Below are positions 16,530 to 25,034 of a stretch of 60,236 bases of DNA, in pieces. Position 1 is the first letter of the stretch, and the number at the start of each line of letters is the position of its first letter. The position numbers and the translations under genes were made by a program. The stretch is from Caldifarciminota bacterium (lineage in GTDB: Bacteria; Hydrothermota; Tepidihabitantia; SM23-42). The stretch spans positions 496,895-557,130 of the forward strand of contig CP070686.1 in the NCBI GenBank assembly GCA_020353055.1, read 5' to 3'. The notes below the pieces were generated by a model, which had not been told where the DNA came from, made no database searches, and saw only the letters and a program-made list of their open reading frames with translations.

Positions 16530-17036
16530 GTGAGTACTCTCTTCACAATAGGCAGGCACTTATTTCGCTACCGCGCAGCAATCGCTGCTACTGCCTTTGT
16601 ATTTCTTGTTATTGGTGCAACCCCTCGCAACTCGATCGCTGGCCATGCCGCAATGGCGCTTGGTTTGGCGATTAGAATCTGGGGTGCCGGATATCTCGGC
16701 AGCGACGCCCGGCGGCGTGAATTACATGGCGAATACGTTATTAGTAACAAACCCTTCAGATTTCTTAAACACCCGTTATATGTCGGTAATTTGTTTCTCG
16801 TGGTCGGTGTTTTGATACTCTACAACCCGCCGCGATGGATGGGCGTGTTATACGTTGGCTTATTTTTGATTATCTACTCGACCATTCTGCTCACTGAGCT
16901 GGATTATCTGAAAGGGAAACCGGTGCGAGAAGGGCGTTACAGACTGAAAAACCTGAAAGGGGAGTTATCCACATGGTTTGTATTGATGTTTATTTATTTG
17001 CTGTACTTTTTGTTACGGGTATTTAAGAACGGATAG
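16530..17036 (+). CDS. ICMT/PEMT-like membrane methyltransferase
   Basis: A 168-residue membrane protein with about four to five hydrophobic segments. The family signature is the SNKPFRFLKHPLYVGNLFLV stretch (RHPxYxG-like), followed by an acidic TELDYLKGK region, as in isoprenylcysteine carboxyl methyltransferase and phospholipid methyltransferase homologues that use S-adenosylmethionine. The substrate is unknown. The GTG start lies only 9 nt after the tRNA-Leu 3' end with no Shine-Dalgarno site, so the mRNA may be leaderless after tRNA processing. It ends 11 nt from the convergent PBP gene. Confidence 0.7.
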   Translation: MSTLFTIGRHLFRYRAAIAATAFVFLVIGATPRNSIAGHAAMALGLAIRIWGAGYLGSDARRRELHGEYVISNKPFRFLKHPLYVGNLFLVVGVLILYNPPRWMGVLYVGLFLIIYSTILLTELDYLKGKPVREGRYRLKNLKGELSTWFVLMFIYLLYFLLRVFKNG

Positions 17037-17047
17037 ACTAAATAGTG

Positions 17048-19147
17048 CTAGTATCCTTCGATTATTGATTCGTCGATCTTTTCAAATTCCTCTTCATACA
17101 AGTGGTGAAATCGGTCCCTGAATACGTGGGTATCACAAAGGTCTGTAGGCTGAGTGCCTTCGACATATACCTGCTCAATTACGTCCGGGCACGATGGTCT
17201 TGCCAGGAGTCCGGTTTGTGAACAGATGGAAGCCGTGGATAAGCCGGATGATGGCCTAGAGAATTCTTTGTCTTGCAGAGTATCGATGCGGGACATGAAA
17301 TCACCCCAGATCGGTGCGGATGCAAAACCACCAGTAGCACCGCGGAATATTCTATCATTATTGTCATAACCGAGCCATATACCACATGCGTATTCAGGCG
17401 TGTAGCCAATAAACCAGGCGTCACTGTAGTTATTTGTCGTGCCTGTCTTACCCGCAGCAGTTCCCTTGTAGTACTCACGTACCCGGTAGCCGGTGCCGCC
17501 GTTTACGACTGATTGCATTATATCGGTCATAATATAGCTGGTCTGGGGGGATATTTTCCTTTCCGGTAGTGGATTATTGATCTCGATCAGCGTACCGTCG
17601 TTATCAGTTATTTTTCTGATCATTATCGGATCGATCCTTTCGCCCAGATCGGCGATCGTGCCCGCGGCGCTGACCATTTCCAGCAGATTCACCTCGCAAG
17701 CACCCAGGGCCAGAGACACAACTGGAAGCAGTGGTGATGCAACACCGAGGCTGTGAGCGTAACTTACAACCAATTCCGGACCGATGCTCCTGATGAGCCT
17801 TATCGCAACGAGATTCCTCGAATGTTTTAGGGCATTCTTGACTGTAATCGGGCCCATGAATTTACGGTCATAATTTGAAGGCCGGTAAATACTGTCCATG
17901 CCAGGAATCTCGAGGACGATCGGCAGGTCGAGTACGATATCGGTTGGAGTGAATCCGTTATCGACGGCTGCCGTAAAGACGAATATCTTGAAAGCACTGC
18001 CTGCCTGACGGCGTGCCTGGGTGGCGCGATTAAACTGGCTTTGGGTGAAACTACGGCCGCCGATCATGGCTTTGACTTCGCCCGTATGATAATTAAGCAG
18101 AATCAGCGCGCCCTGAAGATAAGGTATCGCGGTTATCGTGTCAGCCAGCCCGATCGAATCAAATTCTGCCTTTTGATAAGGTAATCTCTGGTCCTTTTCT
18201 AATTTGACGATGTGCTTTTCCAGAACATCTTCGGCGATTGTCTGCATGCGCGTGTTCATTGTCGTGTAGATGTTGGCACCGCTTCGGTAAAGGAATTCTG
18301 GCCCGTACTTTAACTCGAGATAGCGGCGTATTTCTTCAAGAAAATATTCGCCCGTGCGTTTTTCCTTCTGTGATTCAACGACCCCGAGTGCTTCGGCCAC
18401 CGCTTTATCATAATCCTCTTGCGAGATGGTCTTATTTTCGAGCATCTTCTTCAATACAAGATTACGGCGTTGTATTGCCAGTTCAGGATGTTTGTACGGA
18501 GAATATCTTTCTTGTGACTTGGGTAGGGCAACGAGCAGCGCGCATTCAGTAAGATTTAATTCTGCTATATCTTTATTGAAATAGTATTCGGCAGCAGTGG
18601 CCACTCCATAGTGTCCCTGTCCGAAATTGATCTGGTTGAGGTACATCTCGAGTATTTCATCTTTGGTGAAAGCCCTTTCAATCCGTATCGCTAGCGCCAT
18701 TTCTTTCAATTTACGCATGATCGTCTGCTCCATCGTCAAGAACATGTTACGGGCGAGCTGCATGGTTATCGTGCTCCCGCCTTGCACGATCCGCATATTC
18801 ACGACGTTGATCAACATTGATTTGAAAAAACGCAAGATATCTACACCCCAGTGGCTGTAGAATCTTTTATCCTCGATGCTGATGAATCCGTCTTTAAGGT
18901 ACTGCGGTACCCGATCGAGACTCGTTAGTTCCCGTCTCTCGATAAAGAATTGACTGATGAGATTGCCCTCATCATCGAATACTTTGGTAGAAATTGGCGG
19001 CGCAAAGAACGAGATCGATTCGGCCGGCGGGAGACCGCTGACCACTGAGAAATATACGCCGATCCCGAGCCCCAGGAAAAGGGGTATCAGGGTAAGCAAC
19101 CCCCAGCGCAAGAGCCTCTTATTGAATTTTATGTTGAGTTTTTTCAT
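17048..19147 (-). CDS. mrcA: Class A penicillin-binding protein 1A
   Basis: A 699-residue bifunctional peptidoglycan synthase anchored by one transmembrane helix (about residues 13-36). The glycosyltransferase domain (about 50-230) has the catalytic IEDKRFYSHWG (Glu92) and GGSTITMQLARN (123-134). The transpeptidase domain (about 340-640) has the SxxK nucleophile in GSAFK (Ser384), the SxN triad SRN (443-445) and KTGT (567-570). All catalytic motifs are intact. It is the last gene of the accD transcription unit and overlaps the preceding ABC ATPase by 29 nt. Confidence 0.96.
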   Translation of the reverse strand: MKKLNIKFNKRLLRWGLLTLIPLFLGLGIGVYFSVVSGLPPAESISFFAPPISTKVFDDEGNLISQFFIERRELTSLDRVPQYLKDGFISIEDKRFYSHWGVDILRFFKSMLINVVNMRIVQGGSTITMQLARNMFLTMEQTIMRKLKEMALAIRIERAFTKDEILEMYLNQINFGQGHYGVATAAEYYFNKDIAELNLTECALLVALPKSQERYSPYKHPELAIQRRNLVLKKMLENKTISQEDYDKAVAEALGVVESQKEKRTGEYFLEEIRRYLELKYGPEFLYRSGANIYTTMNTRMQTIAEDVLEKHIVKLEKDQRLPYQKAEFDSIGLADTITAIPYLQGALILLNYHTGEVKAMIGGRSFTQSQFNRATQARRQAGSAFKIFVFTAAVDNGFTPTDIVLDLPIVLEIPGMDSIYRPSNYDRKFMGPITVKNALKHSRNLVAIRLIRSIGPELVVSYAHSLGVASPLLPVVSLALGACEVNLLEMVSAAGTIADLGERIDPIMIRKITDNDGTLIEINNPLPERKISPQTSYIMTDIMQSVVNGGTGYRVREYYKGTAAGKTGTTNNYSDAWFIGYTPEYACGIWLGYDNNDRIFRGATGGFASAPIWGDFMSRIDTLQDKEFSRPSSGLSTASICSQTGLLARPSCPDVIEQVYVEGTQPTDLCDTHVFRDRFHHLYEEEFEKIDESIIEGY

Positions 19148-20201
19148 CGAAAAAATAGATCTTTCTCGGATCGATTTTCAGAAGAAACGGTTTGCCGACC
19201 TGTGGCGCCGCGTCCTCGGGAACCCGGGCCGACAAGAGCGTATTGCCAAGCCGCCCGTGCACGTAGAGCTCTGTGCCCATTGGTTCGATTACGTCGACGG
19301 CAATCTTCATTTGAGATCCAGTTTTTACTGAGAAGTCAGTCGGCCTTATACCGATGATTACTGGATGATCGATCATCTTCTCATGCTTCTTGCCGAGTTT
19401 CACCGTTAAATCTTTGCTGCGAAAAGCAATTGTCTTACCCATTCGGACAACAGAACCGCTAATGAAGTTCATCGGCGGGCTGCCGATGAATCCCGCGACG
19501 AATTTGTTTTTTGGATTCTTATAGAGTTTCATCGGATCGGCTATCTGCTGTACTTCTCCGTCCTTCAGCACGATGATTTTCTGTCCGAGGGTCATTGCTT
19601 CCACCTGGTCGTGAGTTACGTAGATGATCGTTGCTTGAATCTTCTTGTGCAGCCTTGCCAGTTCGGCACGCATTTGGACGCGCATCTTTGCATCCAGGTT
19701 AGAGAGTGGTTCGTCAAATAAGAACAGCTTTGGGTTACGAACGATCGATCGGCCGAGAGCTACCCGTTGTCGCTGACCTCCTGATAACTGACGTGGTTTT
19801 CTCTCTAAGAGCTCAGAGATACCCAGGGTCTGGGCGGTCGTGACCACCCGTTCTTTGATCTCATGTTTAGGATATTTACGCATTTGCAATCCAAATGCCA
19901 TGTTGTCATAGACGTTCATATGCGGGTATAAGGCATAGTTCTGAAAGACCATCGCTACATCGCGGTCTTTTGGTGACATATCGTTTACCAGTTTACCGTC
20001 GATGTAGATATCTCCCGATGTGATGTCTTCTAGTCCGGCGATCAATCTGAGCGTTGTTGTCTTACCGCAGCCCGAGGGACCGACCAGGACGGTGAACTCT
20101 TCGGGCTCTACAGCAAACGAAATGTTTTTCGCTGCATAGACATTCCGATCGTAAATCTTTGTTACGTTCTCCAGGAGGAGTCTAGGCATGTTTCCAGACA
20201 A
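19119..20201 (-). CDS. MalK/UgpC-type ABC transporter ATP-binding protein (orphan)
   Basis: A 360-residue ATPase of the sugar-import (CUT1) class. Walker A GPSGCGKT (41-48), LSGGQRQRVALGRS, Walker B LFLFDEPLSNLD and the H-loop VTHDQ are present, and the C-terminal TOBE/MRP regulatory domain (about 240-350) has GIRPTDFSV. In the family it energises uptake of sugars or glycerol-3-phosphate, often shared by several permeases. No permease or binding protein is near. It overlaps accD by 20 nt and PBP1A by 29 nt. Confidence 0.9.
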   Translation of the reverse strand: MSGNMPRLLLENVTKIYDRNVYAAKNISFAVEPEEFTVLVGPSGCGKTTTLRLIAGLEDITSGDIYIDGKLVNDMSPKDRDVAMVFQNYALYPHMNVYDNMAFGLQMRKYPKHEIKERVVTTAQTLGISELLERKPRQLSGGQRQRVALGRSIVRNPKLFLFDEPLSNLDAKMRVQMRAELARLHKKIQATIIYVTHDQVEAMTLGQKIIVLKDGEVQQIADPMKLYKNPKNKFVAGFIGSPPMNFISGSVVRMGKTIAFRSKDLTVKLGKKHEKMIDHPVIIGIRPTDFSVKTGSQMKIAVDVIEPMGTELYVHGRLGNTLLSARVPEDAAPQVGKPFLLKIDPRKIYFFDEKTQHKIQ

Positions 20202-21012
20202 TATTGAGTATTTTGACCAGAGTATTTCTTAATTCTTTTCTGGATACAACGATATCGACCAGCCCATGATCTAACATGAATTCCGACCGCTGGAATCCGG
20301 GCGGTAGCTTGCTGCCAATAGTCTGTTCAATTACGCGTGGACCGGTGAATCCAAGTAAAGCCCCGGGTTCTGCGATTATTATGTCACCGAGTGATGCGTA
20401 GGACGCCATTACCCCAGCCGTAGTTGGATGGGTGAGAATTGAGATGTATGGAAGGTGCTTCTGGTTGAGCAAAGCCAGCTCGGCAGAGGTTTTTGCCAGC
20501 TGCATGAGAGAAAGAATACCCTCTTGCATTCGCGCCCCGCCCGACGCGGAAAGTATTATCAATGGAATTTCCTTGTCGTAAGACATGCGGATGGCACGGG
20601 CGACTTTCTCTCCAACGACAGAACCCATGCTGCCGCCCATAAAGCCGAAATCCATAGCCGTAAATACTATGGGTACCTCATTGATCTTAGCCAAGCCGTA
20701 AACCACGGCATCGTTCATCTGCATCTTCTGTTGAGCTTCCTTTATTTTCTTCTTGTAACCAGGGAATTCCAATGTGTCCACCGGTTCAAGGTTTGCATCC
20801 ATTTCCTCAAAACGGGCATTATCGAGGAGCAGACTGATGTAATCGCGGCAACTGATCCGGAAATGGAATTGACATTTCAGACATATCCAGAGGTTCTTTT
20901 CGAGTTCCTTACGGTATAATATCTCACCGCAAGCCTCACACTTTGCCCATAGCCCGTCTGGTAGTTTGAGCTTGTCCTCGGCTTTTGCCTCGATCTTCTT
21001 CTTGAACCACAT
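20182..21012 (-). CDS. accD: Acetyl-CoA carboxylase carboxyltransferase beta subunit
   Basis: A 276-residue AccD. It carries the N-terminal four-cysteine zinc ribbon (Cys25, Cys28, Cys44, Cys47) and the crotonase-like carboxyltransferase core (VYGLAKINEVPIVFTAMDFGFMGGSMGSVVGEK, read in parts, and SASGGARMQEG). It works with AccA to carboxylate acetyl-CoA for fatty-acid synthesis. accA is not in this window. The ATG has no Shine-Dalgarno site but a promoter immediately upstream, so this is probably a leaderless first gene of the unit accD, ABC ATPase, PBP1A. Confidence 0.96.
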   Translation of the reverse strand: MWFKKKIEAKAEDKLKLPDGLWAKCEACGEILYRKELEKNLWICLKCQFHFRISCRDYISLLLDNARFEEMDANLEPVDTLEFPGYKKKIKEAQQKMQMNDAVVYGLAKINEVPIVFTAMDFGFMGGSMGSVVGEKVARAIRMSYDKEIPLIILSASGGARMQEGILSLMQLAKTSAELALLNQKHLPYISILTHPTTAGVMASYASLGDIIIAEPGALLGFTGPRVIEQTIGSKLPPGFQRSEFMLDHGLVDIVVSRKELRNTLVKILNIVWKHA

Positions 21013-21018
21013 AATAAG

Positions 21019-21047
21019 ATTCTAACTTAAATTCTTAGTAATGTCAA
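21019..21047 (-). promoter_or_regulatory. Promoter of accD (leaderless)
   Basis: On the minus strand: TTGACA (21047-21042), 17-bp spacer, TAGAAT (21024-21019). Six bases (CTTATT) separate the -10 box from the ATG at 21012. Confidence 0.75.
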
Positions 21048-21072
21048 CATTGCTATATTCCGGCGGTTTTGC

Positions 21073-22152
21073 TCAGCGCGGTGCTTTGAGGAACAGAATT
21101 ATACCGATTATCCCGAACACGATATTGGGTAACCATGCTGCAAGGAAGGGGCTCAGAATGCCAGCAACGCCGTATGCCCGGCTTGATTGAATGAATCCCC
21201 AGTATGTAAATGATAAGCCGATACTTATTCCCAAACCAACGGCTATTCCGCCTCTGCGTAGTACGATAGAAATCGGGAGGGTTATCAAAAGCAGCACTAA
21301 AGTTATAATCGGGTATGAAAAACGGTAGTTTAGCTCAACCTTCTCTTTTGCGACATCCTGCCCTGCGCGTTGCCGTTTTCTGACAAACGCAGATATCTCA
21401 AGAAAGTTCATTTCCTCGACCGGCTTTATCTTCTTTATAAAATCGACGGGTGTTTCCACAAGTCCAGGCATTTTGAGGATTGCATGTCTGGTCACGGTTT
21501 CAATGTCGAGTGTGTCAAACTGGCGAACGGTTGCGTTCTCAAAAACCCAGATACCATCAAACCGGCCATGCGGCGCGTCAATCCGTTTCTTGATCCTGTT
21601 ATCTCGTGTGGTCTGCCACATAATTATATCATCCATAGTGTTAATTCTGCCGTCGAACTTTCGTATGAAATATATCCAGTTATCCTCCCCGTAGTAGAAG
21701 AAATTGCGGCGCCATAGATTCGGTCTCTGCGGACGCCGGTTTATCTGCTCCTGCTCATGTTGTATCAGCCTTGCTTGAGCCCAAACTCCAACCGTCTCCT
21801 GGAAGACAAAAGTGCCGGCAGCGATAACTCCTCCTGCTATCAATAACAGATAGAAGAGGCTGTTTATGCTGAAGCCACATGTCTTTAAAACAAGCAATTC
21901 CCGGTTCTTTGTCATGATTCCAAATACTAAAAATACGGCAATCATGGATGCAACCGGGACGAGCAGGATGGCATAGGAGGGTACCAGATACACGTAGTAC
22001 AACATGATATCGACGGCGGTGGCGTTTTTTGCCAGGAATTTACCGAGATTATCGAATAGGTTGATAACTATATAGATGAATATTGCTACGCCAAGACAGA
22101 TGATACCATAGCGGATGAATTGCTTCAAAACATAACGATTGATGATGCTCAT
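21073..22152 (-). CDS. lptG: LptG-type LPS export permease
   Basis: A 359-residue YjgP/YjgQ-family permease of the ABC system that lifts LPS from the inner membrane to the Lpt bridge. The start is placed at the ATG at 22152 (MSIINRYVLKQF), which overlaps the TGA of the upstream lptF gene (ATGA). A longer frame exists but would overlap lptF by 90 nt more. Three N-terminal helices, a periplasmic beta-jellyroll-like middle (about 125-260) and three C-terminal helices fit the family. The ATPase partner LptB is not in the window. Confidence 0.9.
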   Translation of the reverse strand: MSIINRYVLKQFIRYGIICLGVAIFIYIVINLFDNLGKFLAKNATAVDIMLYYVYLVPSYAILLVPVASMIAVFLVFGIMTKNRELLVLKTCGFSINSLFYLLLIAGGVIAAGTFVFQETVGVWAQARLIQHEQEQINRRPQRPNLWRRNFFYYGEDNWIYFIRKFDGRINTMDDIIMWQTTRDNRIKKRIDAPHGRFDGIWVFENATVRQFDTLDIETVTRHAILKMPGLVETPVDFIKKIKPVEEMNFLEISAFVRKRQRAGQDVAKEKVELNYRFSYPIITLVLLLITLPISIVLRRGGIAVGLGISIGLSFTYWGFIQSSRAYGVAGILSPFLAAWLPNIVFGIIGIILFLKAPR

Positions 22153-23396
22153 TTGAACAGTTTCCTCAGCGGCGAACGATCCAACTCCGCCATCAGGAAA
22201 AGATATATACCGATCACGAGCAGAATGAAATTGGGAAGCCACATGCCCCAGAAGGCGGGGAAATTCCTGCGGTCGGCAAACTCCTCGCCGGCGATGACGA
22301 GGATGTAGTAAGATGAGAACAGAAATACCCCGACCAGAATCCCGGCGATGCCGCCCCTCTTGAAGAGGTAGCCAAGTGGTGCTCCGATGATCAGAAATAC
22401 AACGCAGGCAAAGGCCAGTGAAAATTTCTTGTAATAGGCAACCTGGTAACGGGAAAGCCTTCTTGAAGCACCTTCGATCGTCTTTATTCGGCGTTCGATC
22501 TCGAAGTTCGCACGATCGAAGCCAAACATATCACCCTGAAGATAGTTATCGATTGCGTCACTGCCGATTTCGGTGATCTCGAGCCGGAGGTCGGCGATTT
22601 TCTGCCGCGTTTCATTAATTTTGTCATCAAGTCCATCAACGGTCAGCTCGTTTTCATTTCGGTATCCACGTTCTTTTCTCACCAGGTCAGTATCGAGTTT
22701 CATGTTGATGACTTGTTTGTCGAATTGCGTTTTTTGATATTTTGCGCTGTCAACCAACTGATGTAGTTCGCCGTCAAACAGTATAAATTGAAGGATGTCT
22801 TCTTCGTCGAAACTCTTCAATTCCCCGCGCGGAGCGCTTATAAGCACGCCGTCGCGCGCGTCGAAGATAGTAACATCGCGGATGATCGAACGGCGTTCAT
22901 CCTTCTCGCCAATGTAGATTGTGTAGCCGGGGAATTCACTCGTGAAGATGCCTTCGGGTAAACGGATGGCCGGCCGTTTGCGCGTGACGTCCAGCATTAG
23001 ATTGCGCACACGGTGATTCGATTCGGGGAGGAGATAATTGTTGAAGAAACCGAGGAAAAGCGTGAAGACCAGCGTTATCGCAAACGGCACTCGCATGATC
23101 GAGCGGAACGACAGACCGCTTGTCTTAAGAGCCAGTATTTCATTGTCCTGTGCTGCCCTGCCGAAGCTCATTATGATCGCCACCAGGATTGCCATGGGCG
23201 CGGTATATGACAGAATCAGGGGAAGAGTGTATATCAGGATCTGCCCGACGATGCCGATAGGTAAACCCTTTCTGACAAAGAGATCGATGAGCCGGAACAA
23301 TTCGTTCATGAGCAGTATGAAAGTCAGAGCCATCATTGAGAAAATGAAAGGTGGTATGAATTCTTTGACAAAGTAGCGGTCAATGAGTCTAATCAA
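22149..23396 (-). CDS. lptF: LptF-type LPS export permease
   Basis: A 415-residue partner of LptG. The N terminus (MIRLIDRYFVKEF) and AQDNEILALKTSGLS stretch are family hallmarks. The periplasmic domain is longer than in LptG and contains a charged, probably coiled-coil insertion (about residues 230-310: DGLDDKINETRQKIADLRLEI). It overlaps the upstream lipoprotein gene by 8 nt and lptG by 4 nt, indicating one tightly packed operon. Confidence 0.9.
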   Translation of the reverse strand: MIRLIDRYFVKEFIPPFIFSMMALTFILLMNELFRLIDLFVRKGLPIGIVGQILIYTLPLILSYTAPMAILVAIIMSFGRAAQDNEILALKTSGLSFRSIMRVPFAITLVFTLFLGFFNNYLLPESNHRVRNLMLDVTRKRPAIRLPEGIFTSEFPGYTIYIGEKDERRSIIRDVTIFDARDGVLISAPRGELKSFDEEDILQFILFDGELHQLVDSAKYQKTQFDKQVINMKLDTDLVRKERGYRNENELTVDGLDDKINETRQKIADLRLEITEIGSDAIDNYLQGDMFGFDRANFEIERRIKTIEGASRRLSRYQVAYYKKFSLAFACVVFLIIGAPLGYLFKRGGIAGILVGVFLFSSYYILVIAGEEFADRRNFPAFWGMWLPNFILLVIGIYLFLMAELDRSPLRKLFK

Positions 23397-24150
23397 GATA
23401 ACCTTTTGTGGCTAAAACATTGAGCGCCTTAATGGCGAAAAGGAAATTTGCATTCTGTCCCGGCATAAGATACGGGTCGAGTTCCATTGCGCCGATTTCA
23501 ACGAGTCTCATATATGGAAGATAGAGATATGATCTGGTGCTGATATTCTTCATCGGATAGAGATTAAGTGGATATTCGGGTTCAATCAGACGGTCGAAGA
23601 GCACGATCAGATTGGCTACCGTGAGTGTATCTTCTTCGTATAGATTTCCATCGGGGAAAAGTGGCAGATATTTTCTTGTGATACAGTAAACCATCGGGTC
23701 GGTCTTGATTTTTCGTGTCGAAGTGCCGCAAATTAGTTCGGCCAATAATCTACGGGTGAGGATGAGATGCCTGTTCATATCATTGCTGACCGATTTGGGG
23801 ATATTTGACAGCATGTTGTACATCCGACCATACCTCTCATGTTTCCGGTAGAGAAACGTGAGATTAAGGTAGATATTAGGATCATTCACGCTGCGGCCGG
23901 CAAGTTTCTCCAGAGTCATTATTTGATTTTCGGGTTCATTGAGTTTGCTGTAGCAGTTATATAAGTAGTAGAGTGTCGAATCCGAGTCTGGATGTTCTTT
24001 ATGATAAGCAGCAAAATAACCGGCGGCTTCGCGAAATTGGAGGTTATTGTATGAAATAAGGCCTCGCTCGAAATCAGACTTACGATCGAGGAGCGAGGCG
24101 CAGCTTGAAAATAATATGACTACTGCCCAGATATAATAGCGACACGGCAT
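23389..24150 (-). CDS. Lipoprotein with helical repeats and a possible SLH-like segment
   Basis: A 253-residue exported protein. The N terminus has a hydrophobic stretch ending in LFSSC, a plausible lipobox (Cys17). Residues about 25-140 look like TPR-type helices (AAGYFAAYHKEHPDSDSTLYYLYNCYSKL). Around residues 165-215 the text LPLFPDGNLYEEDTLTVANL followed by a Tyr-rich stretch recalls an S-layer-homology (SLH) repeat, which binds cell-wall polymers. It lies directly upstream of and overlaps lptF, so a role linked to envelope assembly is an inference. No named family is recognised with certainty. Confidence 0.55.
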   Translation of the reverse strand: MPCRYYIWAVVILFSSCASLLDRKSDFERGLISYNNLQFREAAGYFAAYHKEHPDSDSTLYYLYNCYSKLNEPENQIMTLEKLAGRSVNDPNIYLNLTFLYRKHERYGRMYNMLSNIPKSVSNDMNRHLILTRRLLAELICGTSTRKIKTDPMVYCITRKYLPLFPDGNLYEEDTLTVANLIVLFDRLIEPEYPLNLYPMKNISTRSYLYLPYMRLVEIGAMELDPYLMPGQNANFLFAIKALNVLATKGYLD

Positions 24151-24899
24151 TCTCGTAGCAGTTTTAGATTTTTCTGAGAACCATGTATACGCTTTGAATC
24201 GGGCAATGAGATTTTGATGTCTGTTCGGTGAGGTCCCATTGTGGCGATTGCCCTTATTCTCAGGGGATTGCTGCCTGTTAATGGACCGTCTTTGGGCTCA
24301 GATTCAGTGTAGTAGACCAACCCGCGCTCAATCACGTGACGTGAATCGGCGAAATCAATGGAAAAAACCTCCTGGAGTTTTTCATTGAATATTCTTGGGA
24401 AAAAGCAAGGATTGAGTTTCAACCCTCGGCAATCTATGATAATGCCGGTATAGTCCTCTTTTTCGACCTCCTTCGGACTCAATTGCATTCCAGGAGGATG
24501 CTGTTTGTCAGCCGGCCATTCTTGGCCGCAGGTTGGGCAAAGTACCGGCACTACCAGCTGGACCGGCCGTTTTTCGGGTATGATCAGAGACATGATCGAT
24601 GGTGTCAGTGTTAAGTTGAAACCGAATTCGGTCGTACCGTCCGTGAGGTAATACTGATCCATCTTGTAACGATTAATGTGCTCTGTCAGATGTTCCTGAC
24701 GGTCCGTCTTAAGGAGGAATTCGCCGACCGTGCTTGTTGCATCATACTGTAGGCTGTACAATTCATTCTTCAACAGGTCAAATGCTTGCTCCTGATGGGT
24801 TGCAGATTCCTTGAGCACGAACCTTCCCCAGTCCATTTCGGCAAAGGACACTTGCCCAGCGGTTGCGGCGATAGTAAGAAACATCAGTACATTTCGCAA
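24120..24899 (-). CDS. Exported protein of unknown function
   Basis: A 259-residue protein with a short signal peptide (MRNVLMFLTIAATAGQVSFA). It starts at a TTG codon, supported by a strong AGGAGG four bases upstream. A region around residues 145-160 (YTGIIIDCRGLKLNPC) recalls the TGLIIDARGL motif seen in exported LPP20/flagellar-associated proteins, but this is weak. A CPTCGQEW stretch is present mid-protein. It overlaps the next lipoprotein gene by 31 nt and is the first protein gene after tRNA-Gly on the same strand, ahead of lptF-lptG. Confidence 0.6.
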   Translation of the reverse strand: MRNVLMFLTIAATAGQVSFAEMDWGRFVLKESATHQEQAFDLLKNELYSLQYDATSTVGEFLLKTDRQEHLTEHINRYKMDQYYLTDGTTEFGFNLTLTPSIMSLIIPEKRPVQLVVPVLCPTCGQEWPADKQHPPGMQLSPKEVEKEDYTGIIIDCRGLKLNPCFFPRIFNEKLQEVFSIDFADSRHVIERGLVYYTESEPKDGPLTGSNPLRIRAIATMGPHRTDIKISLPDSKRIHGSQKNLKLLRECRVAIISGQ

Positions 24900-24927
24900 A
24901 ATACCTCCTCGTCAGAGAGAAAACCAA

Positions 24928-24999
24928 AGCGGGCGACGGGATTCGGACCCGCGACCCTCGGCTTGGGAAGCCGATGCTCTACCCCTGAGCTACACCCGC
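24928..24999 (-). tRNA. tRNA-Gly (CCC)
   Basis: A 72-nt cloverleaf with acceptor GCGGGTG paired to CGCCCGC and discriminator T. The anticodon stem TCGGC/GCCGA encloses TTCCCAA, so the anticodon is CCC. T-arm GCGGGTCCGAATCCCGT. CCA is not encoded. It lies between the activase gene and the lptFG unit on the same strand. Confidence 0.95.
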
Positions 25000-25034
25000 A
25001 GAGTACAAAAATTATATGCTGAATCATATGATTG

